A stretch of DNA of 64,000 nt from an uncultured Rhizobiaceae group bacterium (GTDB lineage: Bacteria; Pseudomonadota; Alphaproteobacteria; Rhizobiales; Rhizobiaceae). Location of the stretch: NCBI GenBank assembly GCA_938044775.1, contig CALIOE010000027.1, positions 17,395 to 81,394 of the forward strand, read 5' to 3'. A model generated the notes under the pieces. It searched no databases, had not been told where the DNA came from, and saw only the letters and a program-made list of their open reading frames with translations. A program made the position numbers and the translations under genes. Positions 9,827-18,564 of this stretch are shown here, piece after piece; the first letter of the stretch is position 1, and each line of letters begins with the position of its first letter.

Positions 9827-12797
9827 CCTTGCCTTCAAGACTGGCTTTTAAAGCGGCCAGCTTCGCGAAGGGTGAATCAGGGTCGGCCTGCTTGGGTTTT
9901 TGTCGCGCAGGAGGACGTTTGTCACCCTGTTCCTTGCGGTCGAATTTTCCACCGGGCTTACCGCGACCCTTGGCTCTTTGACCGTGTTTTGCAGACTTGT
10001 CCGCGGGCTTTGAGCCTCCAGGCCGGCGTGTTTTGCCAGATCGCTCGCCACCTGTACGTCCAGGACGCCATACATCGAGACGTTTCGGCTCTTCCGGCTC
10101 AGCCGGTTCGGCCGGTTCAGACGGTTCAGCCTTAACTTCGCTCGCGTCGGCGGGGCTTGCTGGCGAAACCTCCTTTTCAGCAACTGGTGCTGCATCAACT
10201 GCTGGTGCTTCGGGCTCTACAGCCTTCGGCGCGGCACTTTCGCCCGGCTTTTCAAGAGCCTCGCCTTCAGGACTCGCCGGAACGTCCCATGCCGCCATCT
10301 TCGCGTTGGCGTCATCCTGCAGCATGTTTTCGCTTCGATAGCCAAGTCCTCGAAGCACATCGGCCATATCGTCATGTGTCGCACCCAGAATGGAGAGCAT
10401 AGACGGGGTCACAACGAAACCATTGCCATCCCATGCTCCTTCCGGACGCGATTTGGGAGCTGCTTCATTGAAGCGCCATCCAATCGCCGGCCTGATGAAG
10501 TCAGCCAGGCGCTCAAGAATGTCTACACGAACAGCCTTCTTGCCAAGCACACGGAACCCGGCCAGCCGGTAGAACGCTTCCTCATAACCACTTTCCACCG
10601 CCAGGGAGGTCCTGCCTGCTGCCAACCCAGCAACAATCTCGCCGCGCCCGTCCGCCTCCATTTTGTCGTTTTTAAGCGCCCAAAGCACAGATACGAGGTC
10701 GGCTGGGGCGGGCTTTAACAGAAGCGGTGCAAAAACGTGGTATGCTCCAAAGCGTAAACCCTTGCGTCGAAGGTGGCCGCGCTGGTCCTGGTCGAGTGAA
10801 CGCAAATCATCAGCAATATCACGGCGATCAACGACGCCAAGATTTTCTACAACGCGGAATGCAACGCCACGGGCAACTCCCTCCAAACCTTCGGTATCGG
10901 AGAGGTCATTGAGCGGCTTCAGCAGATTGTCGATGGTGAATCCGAGCCAGCGCTCCAGCCGGCTAGAAACCTTGTCTCTTGCGGGGCCTGTCAATTGCTC
11001 ATCGGCAAGCAGCAACACCCGCGGCTTGAGAACCTCATCCCCGGAGACCAGGCGGCCGACCGGCGCACCAATCCAGCGCAGCGTCCCGTCGCTGTCGAGA
11101 GCGACATCGGAATTCGGGGCTGCTGCGAGCCGCTCCGAACGCGACTCAATCTCGCTGGCGAGAGCCTTTTGCGCTGCTGCAGTCGCTGCTTTCGCATCCG
11201 GGCCATCCGCCGCGGCATCCGGTGTAAACCGAAACCCGGTCAGTTCTCCGACATGGTGGCCTTCTACTGTGACTGCACCAGACGGTGCAATTTCAGCCTC
11301 AAGCATGGTGTTTTCCCGCAGGCGCTTCATCAGTACGGATGTCCTGCGATCAACAAAGCGTTTCGTCAAGCGTTCGTGCAACGCATCCGACAGACGGTCT
11401 TCGATTGCCCGGGTCTCCTCCTGCCAGTGTACATTGTCTTTCAACCAGCCATCCCGATGAGAAATGAAGGTCCAGGTACGGGTGTGGGCGATACGATTGG
11501 ACAGGGCATCGATGTCGCCTTCAGTGTTGTCCGTCTGCTTCACCTGCGCAGCAAACCAGTCTTCATCAATGCTGCCCTGTTCCGCAATGTCACGGTACAA
11601 AGTTGACAACAAATCCGAATGATTGGCAGGGGCGATCTTGCGATAGTCGGGGACCTGGGCAATCTGCCAGAGCAACTGGACATCGGCTTCACTAGCAAGG
11701 CTGTCGCGAATATCTGGCTGGCCGGCCATGGCAGCAAGTGCGCGCTGGTCTGTCGCTATCGGTGCTTTAACCAGGCCTTGTTTTTCCGGCGGCTGCTCCA
11801 GGCTTTCAACAAGGCTGGAGACAGATGAAAACGAAAGGTCACGGTTGCGCCACTGCAGCAGCTTTTCGGGCGGAAACTGATGCGACTCAAGCCGCTCGAC
11901 AAGCTCATCCGGGAATGGGTCAACCTGACCCGTCACACCAAAGGTACCATCCCGCACATGGCGCCCGGCCCGTCCGGCGATCTGGGCAAACTCAGCAGGC
12001 TTCAGCCGCCTGTGCTGATGGCCATCAAATTTTTCATCCTGGGCAAATGCAACGTGATCGACATCCAGATTGAGGCCCATGCCAATGGCGTCCGTTGCGA
12101 CGAGAAAGTCCACATCGCCCGACTGATAGAGTTCAACCTGTGCGTTACGGGTGCGCGGCGACAGCGATCCCAGAACGACCGCCGCCGCACCACGCTGACG
12201 ACGGATAAGCTCGGCAATTGCATAGACTTCATCGGATGAGAACGCGACGATCGCGGATCGGCGTGGCAATCGGGTTATCTTCTTCTGCCCGGCATAGAGC
12301 AATTGGCTCATGCGCGGGCGTGTAACCACATTGATGCCGGGCAGCAATTGCTCCAGTGCCGGGCGCAGGGTTTCGGCTCCAAGCAACATGGTTTCGTGTT
12401 GCCCCCGCAGATTGAGGAGCCGGTCCGTGAAAACATGGCCTCGATCCAGATTGACGGCCAGTTGCACTTCATCAATGGCCACAAAATTGCAGTCGACATC
12501 CGGTGGCATGGCTTCAACAGTACAGACTTGGAACCGCGCGCCCTTTGGCAGAATTTTCTCTTCGCCGGTTACTAAGGCCACCTGATCGACTCCGACCCGG
12601 TCGACGACGCGTTGGTAAACCTCGCGTGCCAGCAAGCGCAGCGGCAGGCCGATCATGCCTGATTGCTGCGCCAACATGCGTTCAATGGCCAGGTGGGTCT
12701 TGCCCGTATTTGTCGGTCCCAGCACTGCGGTTACGCCGCGTCCTGTTCCGGCATTGACCGCGCGCTTTGCAAGTTCAGGATGTGAGTGAAGGTTCAT
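9819..12797 (-). CDS. SUV3-like ATP-dependent RNA helicase
   Basis: A 992-residue superfamily 2 helicase resembling mitochondrial SUV3, which unwinds RNA in the degradosome. Visible motifs are Walker A GPTNTGKT (near residue 26), the DExH-type box AIDEVQLA (near 105), ATDAIGMGLNLDV (near 235) and motif VI QIAGRAGRHVRDG (near 275). The middle and C-terminal regions are long and less conserved, and the last 130 residues are Ala/Glu/Pro-rich and then Lys/Arg/Gly-rich, a plausible RNA-binding tail. The frame is open back to a TTG at 12899, but the ATG at 12797 directly before the helicase fold fits better; neither has a strong ribosome site. The S4-domain gene overlaps its 3' end, so both may act on ribosome-associated RNA. 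Confidence 0.9.
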   Translation of the reverse strand: MNLHSHPELAKRAVNAGTGRGVTAVLGPTNTGKTHLAIERMLAQQSGMIGLPLRLLAREVYQRVVDRVGVDQVALVTGEEKILPKGARFQVCTVEAMPPDVDCNFVAIDEVQLAVNLDRGHVFTDRLLNLRGQHETMLLGAETLRPALEQLLPGINVVTRPRMSQLLYAGQKKITRLPRRSAIVAFSSDEVYAIAELIRRQRGAAAVVLGSLSPRTRNAQVELYQSGDVDFLVATDAIGMGLNLDVDHVAFAQDEKFDGHQHRRLKPAEFAQIAGRAGRHVRDGTFGVTGQVDPFPDELVERLESHQFPPEKLLQWRNRDLSFSSVSSLVESLEQPPEKQGLVKAPIATDQRALAAMAGQPDIRDSLASEADVQLLWQIAQVPDYRKIAPANHSDLLSTLYRDIAEQGSIDEDWFAAQVKQTDNTEGDIDALSNRIAHTRTWTFISHRDGWLKDNVHWQEETRAIEDRLSDALHERLTKRFVDRRTSVLMKRLRENTMLEAEIAPSGAVTVEGHHVGELTGFRFTPDAAADGPDAKAATAAAQKALASEIESRSERLAAAPNSDVALDSDGTLRWIGAPVGRLVSGDEVLKPRVLLLADEQLTGPARDKVSSRLERWLGFTIDNLLKPLNDLSDTEGLEGVARGVAFRVVENLGVVDRRDIADDLRSLDQDQRGHLRRKGLRFGAYHVFAPLLLKPAPADLVSVLWALKNDKMEADGRGEIVAGLAAGRTSLAVESGYEEAFYRLAGFRVLGKKAVRVDILERLADFIRPAIGWRFNEAAPKSRPEGAWDGNGFVVTPSMLSILGATHDDMADVLRGLGYRSENMLQDDANAKMAAWDVPASPEGEALEKPGESAAPKAVEPEAPAVDAAPVAEKEVSPASPADASEVKAEPSEPAEPAEPEEPKRLDVWRPGRTGGERSGKTRRPGGSKPADKSAKHGQRAKGRGKPGGKFDRKEQGDKRPPARQKPKQADPDSPFAKLAALKASLEGKDG

Positions 12798-12930
12798 TGC
12801 AGGTCCATGCCTCGCACCAAGCGCCAACAATGCGCCCTGTTTCGTTTTCTTAGCACGGCAAATCTTCAGTTCGACGAGAAAACCTGTTTGCCCCCTCAAA
12901 AATTAAATCGATCCGGGTTTGATCGGAGTA

Positions 12931-12947
12931 TGCTCATTCGTTGAGCA
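12931..12947. repeat. Inverted repeat in the helicase/DUF1127 divergent region
   Basis: TGCTCA and TGAGCA flank a 5-base spacer. It sits between the two divergent genes in a 314-bp stretch (12798-13111) that otherwise holds only the FNR-like box and AT-rich promoter-like sequence. It is a possible operator. Confidence 0.3.
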
Positions 12948-12982
12948 ATTTATCGCCCCTTGCCCAAAATTGAAGCAATTAT

Positions 12983-12996
12983 TCGATTAATATCAA
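12983..12996. promoter_or_regulatory. FNR/FixK-type box candidate
   Basis: TCGATTAATATCAA matches the TTGAT-N4-ATCAA consensus of FNR/FixK regulators at 9 of 10 positions. It is 116 bp upstream of the DUF1127 start and 186 bp upstream of the helicase start. Oxygen-dependent control of the DUF1127 gene is inferred, not shown. Confidence 0.4.
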
Positions 12997-13111
12997 TGTG
13001 TTATGCAAAAATCACAATTCTGCTCTGCAGACTTCGCACTTCACATCAAGAGCTCATCCGCGCAAGCTGGTACCAACAATAAAGGCATCAACCGGCGCAA
13101 GGACCGAAAAA

Positions 13112-13261
13112 ATGGACCTGTTTGAACCCATAAGAACCTGGAGCCGTGCCCGGAAAATTCGTTTTGAGCTTTACGCCCAGTCGGATCGCCAGCTCCACGA
13201 CATGGGGATGGCCCGTGATCAAATTTCTGAGATCGCAAAGGCAGCCGCTCGGCGAAAGTGA
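13112..13261 (+). CDS. DUF1127 (YjiS-like) small protein
   Basis: A 49-residue protein matching the DUF1127 family, small Arg-rich proteins common in Hyphomicrobiales, some of which affect phosphate, RNA or stress physiology. It carries the typical helical core with RELY/FELYAQSDRQLHDMG and the GMARDQISEIAKAAARR end. The ATG at 13112 has AAGGA 12 bases upstream; the frame is open further upstream but with no family similarity. A good terminator follows at 13350, so the gene is monocistronic. Exact function is unknown. Confidence 0.85.
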   Translation: MDLFEPIRTWSRARKIRFELYAQSDRQLHDMGMARDQISEIAKAAARRK

Positions 13262-13349
13262 CAAGAGTTCCGGCAAAACTCATCCTCCTCCCGAGTTTTG
13301 TGGAAAATGTCCGGCGACATCCTCCTCCCGTCACTGGACGAACCAGAAG

Positions 13350-13379
13350 CGCCCGTCGGACTCCGTCCGGCGGGCGTTT
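13350..13379 (+). terminator. Intrinsic terminator after the DUF1127 gene
   Basis: CGCCCGTCGGA pairs with TCCGGCGGGCG over 11 positions (one G-U) around CTCCG and is followed by TTTGT. It sits 88 bases past the stop codon and is close to the end of the convergent DUF3108 gene. Confidence 0.75.
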
Positions 13380-13389
13380 GTACAATGCA

Positions 13390-14181
13390 TCAGAAAGACT
13401 GAAACTGATTAGCCTGGCCGCTTGCCCTGCCGGCCCGGGTTTTTATTCGGAAGCCAAAAAGCGCATATAGGTTGCTCTCGCCCACACGGGCAAAGGTGAC
13501 CTCGATATCACGATTGGCTTTCATGAACTTGGTCTCTTTGCGTTCGGGCTTGTGTCCAGCGACTGGTTGATAGCGAACTGAACAGGTAAATGTCGGACCG
13601 GAAAAACCCTTCACCTGTCTCGGCTTGCTCGACTTATATCGCAGCTTCAGATTCATTCGGTTTTTCCCGTCGAAGACCGGCAAAGTGCGGTTGCAGATAG
13701 CGGAGCCGTTATTGATCTCGGTCGGTTTCACGGGCAGCATCACGGAGCTGATGGGATCGAGCACATCCCGCAAATGCGAAGCCACGACCGGAACGGCGGT
13801 TTTTCCATAGCGAACTTTTGGCGAAACAGTCATGTCAGATATTCCGCCACGGGCGAAGGCAAGCTGAACAGATCCTTTTTTCTTGCGCTGACGATATCTG
13901 AGACGGTGGCTCTCCGGCTTCAGTAGTCGACCTGCAATCCGCCCGCTGCTTTCGAAATCGGCACCAGCCCTTGCGACAAGAGCAACAACCGAATTGGCAG
14001 CCACCCGTCCCCTGATTGCATATCTGTCCTTGTCGACCCGAATGTCATTGGTCAGCGTTCCAACATGCACTCCCAGGAAGTATATCGGAATACTGGATTT
14101 CACGCTGTCGCCGGCAAATCCGGGAGAAACAGCCAGTGCACTCGCTACCGCAGCCACACTCAACATAATACTGGTTTTCAT
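13390..14181 (-). CDS. DUF3108 exported protein
   Basis: A 263-residue secreted protein. Residues 1-24 form a signal peptide (ending SPGFAG). The rest resembles DUF3108, a predicted beta-rich periplasmic fold, with YFLGVHVGTL near the start and a paired basic/Tyr-rich region. The frame is open far upstream to 14487, but the ATG at 14181 is chosen because it starts the signal peptide and has GAGGTTAAGG just before it. In many Hyphomicrobiales this family gene lies beside rpmB, as here (divergent). No enzymatic residues can be assigned; function unknown. Confidence 0.8.
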   Translation of the reverse strand: MKTSIMLSVAAVASALAVSPGFAGDSVKSSIPIYFLGVHVGTLTNDIRVDKDRYAIRGRVAANSVVALVARAGADFESSGRIAGRLLKPESHRLRYRQRKKKGSVQLAFARGGISDMTVSPKVRYGKTAVPVVASHLRDVLDPISSVMLPVKPTEINNGSAICNRTLPVFDGKNRMNLKLRYKSSKPRQVKGFSGPTFTCSVRYQPVAGHKPERKETKFMKANRDIEVTFARVGESNLYALFGFRIKTRAGRASGQANQFQSF

Positions 14182-14498
14182 CGCCTTAACCTCAAGCAGG
14201 AGCCACCATGGCCAACTCCGGCATTCCCCCTTTCTTCTAGCGGGGCAAATCGGGCAAAAATGTGCTGCCGGGCCAATGACCCGACGATGTTGGCCCGTCA
14301 GGCTCGATTGTCGCGGCAAACCCTTGACGCATCGGTGATTTCGACCTAGTACACCGCAACTTTCCCGAAACGGTAAGAGACAAGTGCATTTGGGCCGGCT
14401 CGGCTCAGGTACACCGATGTTGAGACCCGATGTTTCAACGACGCTGTCACTATCGGCCCGGGCCTCGAAGATAAACACGAAACTCAAGGTTTGAGACT

Positions 14499-14795
14499 AT
14501 GTCCCGTCGTTGCGAATTAACCGGTAAAGCTGTGATGACCGGCAACAATGTGAGTCACGCCAACAACAAAACCCGTCGGCGTTTTTTGCCAAATCTGGTC
14601 AATGTCACGCTTATGAGCGACGCCCTGAACCAGCGCATTCGCCTTCGCGTTGCTGCAGCGGCACTGCGCACCGTAGAACATCGCGGTGGACTGGATGCAT
14701 TCCTACAGAAAGCCAAGGAAGGCGATCTATCGCCAAAGGCCACTCTGCTGCGTCGCCAGGTGATGAAAAAGCTGGCCGAAAACGCTGCTGCCTGA
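14499..14795 (+). CDS. rpmB: 50S ribosomal protein L28
   Basis: The 98-residue product has the L28 signature [10 protein letters not shown], the [19 protein letters not shown] block and the C-terminal basic helix with [12 protein letters not shown]. Length is the alphaproteobacterial form, about 20 residues longer than E. coli L28. It is monocistronic: a promoter region lies in the 317 bp separating it from the divergent DUF3108 gene, and a strong terminator follows at 14828. Confidence 0.97.
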   Translation: MSRRCELTGKAVMTGNNVSHANNKTRRRFLPNLVNVTLMSDALNQRIRLRVAAAALRTVEHRGGLDAFLQKAKEGDLSPKATLLRRQVMKKLAENAAA

Positions 14796-14827
14796 CCAAA
14801 AGCGACTGACAGTTTTCACGGCTTACG

Positions 14828-14856
14828 GGGCGGTCCAGCGACCGCCCTTTTATTTT
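14828..14856 (+). terminator. Intrinsic terminator of rpmB
   Basis: GGGCGGTC and GACCGCCC form a perfect 8-bp stem around a 4-base loop, followed by TTTTATTTT. Confidence 0.9.
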
Positions 14857-14899
14857 GACAAGCATTCCCCGTAAGGATTGCGTTTCTGGGAGCCTCCCC

Positions 14900-15544
14900 A
14901 TGCCTCATACGGCGCAAAACTCGGCACCATCCTCTGGCACCATCGCTGGCTTTATTGCCGCCATGACCGCCGTGGTCGTTGTCTCCAACATTCTGGTGCA
15001 ATATCCGCTGCAAGCGACCCTGGGTGGCGTTGCTTTGAAAGATCTGTTGACCTGGGGGGCACTTACCTACCCGATTGCGTTCTTCATAACCGATCTGACA
15101 AATCGCCGGTTTGGTCCCGGCAAGGCGCGGATGGTGGTGGCAGTCGGGTTTCTGATTGCCGTGGCATGGAGCATTTTTCTGGCAACACCACGCATTGCAA
15201 TCGCCTCCGGTTCGGCCTTTCTGATTGCACAATTGTTGGATGTGTCGGTGTTCGACCGATTGCGCGCATCGGCCTGGTGGCAGGCACCGCTGGTCTCCAG
15301 CGTGCTTGGGTCGATTGTTGACACGATTCTGTTTTTTGGCATCGCTTTTGCCCCGGCTTTCAGCTTTCTCGACTTTGGTGGTGAGGATGGCTCTTTAGGT
15401 TTCGGTGTTCCTTTCCTTGGCATCGGAAGTCAGGTCGCGCTGTGGATCTCTCTTGCCGCCGGCGATTTCATCGTCAAAATCCTGGTGAGCCTGATGATGC
15501 TTTTGCCTTATGGGCTGGTGGCGCGTCGCACCGCAACCGCCTAA
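14900..15544 (+). CDS. YhhQ/QueT-type queuosine precursor transporter (DUF165)
   Basis: A 214-residue integral membrane protein of the COG1738 family, which imports queuosine precursors such as preQ0/preQ1. Five to six hydrophobic segments are visible. Diagnostic parts are TYPIAFFITDLTNRRFGPGKAR (read in two parts, TYPIAFFITDL and NRRFG) near residue 55 and the GSIVDTILFFGIAF helix near 137. The ATG at 14900 is chosen because the hydrophobic core starts soon after and GGGAG lies 9 bases upstream. Closely followed by an SDR gene 33 bp downstream, with which it may be cotranscribed. Confidence 0.87.
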   Translation: MPHTAQNSAPSSGTIAGFIAAMTAVVVVSNILVQYPLQATLGGVALKDLLTWGALTYPIAFFITDLTNRRFGPGKARMVVAVGFLIAVAWSIFLATPRIAIASGSAFLIAQLLDVSVFDRLRASAWWQAPLVSSVLGSIVDTILFFGIAFAPAFSFLDFGGEDGSLGFGVPFLGIGSQVALWISLAAGDFIVKILVSLMMLLPYGLVARRTATA

Positions 15545-15577
15545 GCTCCTCCCGAGCAGCAGCTTGGGAGCTTATCG

Positions 15578-16324
15578 ATGAGACTGAAAAACAAAACTGC
15601 GATCATTACAGGCGCGGGTGCGGGATTTGGCGAAGGCATGGCGAAACGCTTTGCCGCTGAAGGCGCCAACGTGGTCATTGCTGATCTTGACGGCGACGGC
15701 GCGCAACGCGTTGCGTCAGAAATTGGAGCCCAGGCTGCTGCCATCAAAGTCGATGTCGCAAAGCGCGACGACAACCAGAAAATGGCAGATTTGGCTCTGT
15801 CGAGGTTCGGTGGCGTCGACATTTTTATCCTTAATGCCGGTGTCACACATCCCAATCAGCCGCTGGGCGATGTTTCCGAGCAGGAGTTTGACCGCATCAC
15901 CAGCGTCAACATGAAAGCCCTGTTCCACGCTTCACAAATCCTCGTACCGGAAATGGATTCGCGAGGTGGTGGGGTCATTCTGGGAACGGCCTCAACAGCC
16001 GGTTTACGTCCCCGCCCCGGCCTCGTCTGGTACAATGCCTCAAAAGCCTGGGTCATTAATGCGTGCAAGTGCATGGCTGTGGAACTGGCGCCGAAAAACA
16101 TCCGCGTCAACTCGCTCTGTCCGGTCGCCGGCGAAACCCAGATGCTGGCAGACTTCATGGGCGAGGACACGCCGGAAATCCGCGAGAAATTCAAAAGCGT
16201 GATACCGCTGGGCCGGTTCAGCCAGCCCCGCGACATGGCAAATGCCGCTCTCTATCTTTGCTCGGACGAAGCCGATTTCATTACCGGCGTCGCACTGGAA
16301 GTGGATGGCGGGCGCTGTGTCTAG
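15578..16324 (+). CDS. SDR family NAD(P)-dependent oxidoreductase
   Basis: A 248-residue classical short-chain dehydrogenase/reductase. It has the cofactor motif TGAGAGFG (residues 11-18), Asp after beta-2 (VVIADLD), which usually favours NAD(H), the NAG motif (LNAGV near 88), and the catalytic Tyr/Lys in YNASK near residue 152. The usual catalytic Ser position is occupied by the STAG segment near 138. The 3-oxoacyl-ACP reductase-like end (ITGVALEVDGG) is present. Substrate cannot be assigned; the neighbour transporter gives no clear clue. Confidence 0.88.
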   Translation: MRLKNKTAIITGAGAGFGEGMAKRFAAEGANVVIADLDGDGAQRVASEIGAQAAAIKVDVAKRDDNQKMADLALSRFGGVDIFILNAGVTHPNQPLGDVSEQEFDRITSVNMKALFHASQILVPEMDSRGGGVILGTASTAGLRPRPGLVWYNASKAWVINACKCMAVELAPKNIRVNSLCPVAGETQMLADFMGEDTPEIREKFKSVIPLGRFSQPRDMANAALYLCSDEADFITGVALEVDGGRCV

Positions 16325-16347
16325 GGCTTTTCGGGAGTGCCGCCCTC

Positions 16348-17352
16348 TCAGGCGACTTTCTGATCAAGCGGAATACTGCTGTGGACCGAATAGCGCTGGC
16401 CCGACTGTGCCGCCGCTTTGGCAGCCGCCTGCTCCGCTTTCACCATGAGGCCGTGTTCGTTCTCATCGACATCGAGCGGCAGCGCAATGCCAATTGAGAA
16501 TTCCGCCAGGACCATTGTACCCGCGACATCATACGGCATCTGAAGAACGGTGATCAATCTCTGAGCCATGCCAATACTGTCGTTCACGGAAGTGACGCTC
16601 TGCTGCAGGATGGCGAAGTTTGTGTCCTCGAGCTTAGCTGGCAGGTCGTCGCTTCGCACCCCGTTTCGCAGCCGCGCAGCAATCTGCTTCTTTAACGTAT
16701 GCATGCTGTCTTCCCCAAGCCGGGCCCGGATCGCTTCGACATCCTGCAACTGAATGTACAGCAGAGCGAAATAGTCCTCGTCCCAGCTTTCCATAAAGGC
16801 TTCGTCAATACACTCGAGCAACAGGCGTCCGTTGGGCAGTGCAGTGCGACGGTCATAATAGGCTGAATGTTCGAGCTCGTGTTTGACGGCAAACAGGGCG
16901 CTGACATCGTCATAAGTGGTCATCCAGCCGCCGCTTTCAACGGGAATATGGCCGACCGAAATAACCCTGCCATCGGGCAAATGCTCAAGACGGGTATCTA
17001 CCGACTTGGCCTGAACCATGTTGAAGTGTGTCGCCAGGTAGGTCTGTGGATCAACTCCGTCGAAATTACCGGTGTCGACATGATGGTTGAGAATATCGAC
17101 ATATTTGGCACCCTTGACACTCAGCTCTTTTGGCAGCTGATGAGTGCTGATAAATATCCGATTGCAATCGACCAGACGCTCTTCCGCATCAAATATGCCA
17201 ACGCCGCGCGTTGTTTTTTCAATCAGTGCCGCCCGTTTTTCGTTCTGGCGGGCAACCGTTGGCCATTCCCTTGTTGCGGCGCTGTTCTTGCGCTCGTTGT
17301 CGCTCTTGCGGCGCTGTGGCATCATGATTGTGTTCCCCGTGATCGACATCAA
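16348..17352 (-). CDS. PAS-like sensor with degenerate GGDEF domain
   Basis: A 334-residue predicted cytosolic signalling protein with no membrane segment. Residues 40-135 form a PAS-7-like domain (ALIEKTTRGVGIFDAEERL). A GGDEF-like domain follows, beginning with YYDRRTALPNGRLL where active enzymes have a D-x-LTGLPNR-type start. The signature loop that should read GG(D/E)EF is LEDTNF near residue 255, so diguanylate cyclase activity is not expected. It might bind c-di-GMP or act through protein contacts; this is inference. It converges with the SDR gene and is preceded by the metB-like gene upstream on the same strand, 69 bp away. Confidence 0.75.
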   Translation of the reverse strand: MMSITGNTIMMPQRRKSDNERKNSAATREWPTVARQNEKRAALIEKTTRGVGIFDAEERLVDCNRIFISTHQLPKELSVKGAKYVDILNHHVDTGNFDGVDPQTYLATHFNMVQAKSVDTRLEHLPDGRVISVGHIPVESGGWMTTYDDVSALFAVKHELEHSAYYDRRTALPNGRLLLECIDEAFMESWDEDYFALLYIQLQDVEAIRARLGEDSMHTLKKQIAARLRNGVRSDDLPAKLEDTNFAILQQSVTSVNDSIGMAQRLITVLQMPYDVAGTMVLAEFSIGIALPLDVDENEHGLMVKAEQAAAKAAAQSGQRYSVHSSIPLDQKVA

Positions 17353-17421
17353 TTTGGACGGATTGTCTGACGGGGAAATTGCAACCTACGCGTTAAAATA
17401 GAGTCAAAGACAAATTAACCA

Positions 17422-18564
17422 TCAGCACGTGTGGCTGAGTGCCTCCCGCAAATCGCTGATCAGATCATCCCGTGCCTCAATCCCAATCGACAGGCGCAAC
17501 AGATTTTCCGGCACCGTGTCTTCGATTGTGTGGCGATGCTCCACAAGGCTTTCCACCCCGCCCAGAGAGGTTGCACGTTTGAACAACTGCATCGCACCAA
17601 CGCATTTCAAAGCGGCCTGGCGTCCGCCATTCACCTGAAATGATAAAAGCGAGCCGAAACCACCACTCATCTGACGTGCAGCCACGGCATGCCCCGGATC
17701 AGCAGGAAGGCCGGGATAGAGCACGGTCTCAACCGCATCGTGGCAGCTCAGATAGTCGGCCACGGCCAGCGCCGTTGCGCTCATACGTTCCACCCGCAGC
17801 GGCAATGTGCGCATCCCTCGGATTAACAGCCATGCTTCAAAGGATCCCATGACGGCTCCGGCGTCGTGACGGTCCGTGCAGATCGCTTGCCAGCGGGGGC
17901 TGCCCGCATCGGCACAGGCAAGAAAACCAGCCAGCACATCACTATGCCCGTTGATTGCCTTTGTGGCAGAATGCATAACGAATTCCGCGCCGTGATCGAG
18001 AGGCTGACTAAGAATGGGCGTCGCGGCAGTTGAATCCACAACCAGAGCGGCCCCCATGGTATTCGCGATATCGGCACTTGCGGCGATGTCGATGGTTTTC
18101 AGGTAGGGATTGGACGGTGTTTCAATCCAGACAATATCAGCGCTGCCGCCGACGGCCCGCAATGCATCCGGATCTGCGCAATCGACTTCCACAAGCTCGA
18201 TCGCGCGTCGCACACAGAATTCCCGCGTCCACTTGGTAGCACCCCAATAAATGCCGGACTGCATGACGATACGCCCGCCATTGGGCACGGTACGCATCAC
18301 CGCAGCCACTGCAGCCATACCTGACGGGAACAGCAAACCGTCCTCGCCATGCTCAGCCCTGGCCAAGATGTCTTCACCGAGCCGCACAAGGTCGTTGTCA
18401 TCCCGCGCGTAGATGTGATCGGGCGAAACGAGCGCATAACTCTCGTCGCGTACAAAGGTTGTTGCTGATTGTATGGGCGGCACGACACCACCAGTCTGCG
18501 GATCAATTGCGCCATTAGCCTGGGCAAACAATGTCGCCAGTTCAGTTCTGTTCTTCTTTGTCAT
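17422..18564 (-). CDS. Cystathionine gamma-synthase-like PLP enzyme
   Basis: A 380-residue member of the Cys/Met metabolism PLP-dependent family (MetB/MetC/MetZ/MGL). The Schiff-base Lys is in HSATKAINGHSD near residue 198, and the phosphate-binding SGMAA loop is near 82. The C-terminal part has LFKRATSLGGVESLVEHR, typical of gamma-acting members. Whether it makes cystathionine, cleaves it or degrades methionine cannot be settled. The ATG at 18564 is preferred to a GTG at 18591; it still overlaps the end of the chaN gene by 23 bp, so the three genes argE, chaN and this one form a coupled unit. Confidence 0.85.
   Translation of the reverse strand: MTKKNRTELATLFAQANGAIDPQTGGVVPPIQSATTFVRDESYALVSPDHIYARDDNDLVRLGEDILARAEHGEDGLLFPSGMAAVAAVMRTVPNGGRIVMQSGIYWGATKWTREFCVRRAIELVEVDCADPDALRAVGGSADIVWIETPSNPYLKTIDIAASADIANTMGAALVVDSTAATPILSQPLDHGAEFVMHSATKAINGHSDVLAGFLACADAGSPRWQAICTDRHDAGAVMGSFEAWLLIRGMRTLPLRVERMSATALAVADYLSCHDAVETVLYPGLPADPGHAVAARQMSGGFGSLLSFQVNGGRQAALKCVGAMQLFKRATSLGGVESLVEHRHTIEDTVPENLLRLSIGIEARDDLISDLREALSHTC

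Noticed and set aside
14795..14899. Possible preQ1 riboswitch before the queuosine-precursor transporter
   Set aside because: The short leader holds the rpmB terminator and a ribosome site, and I could not draw the preQ1 hairpin-pseudoknot.
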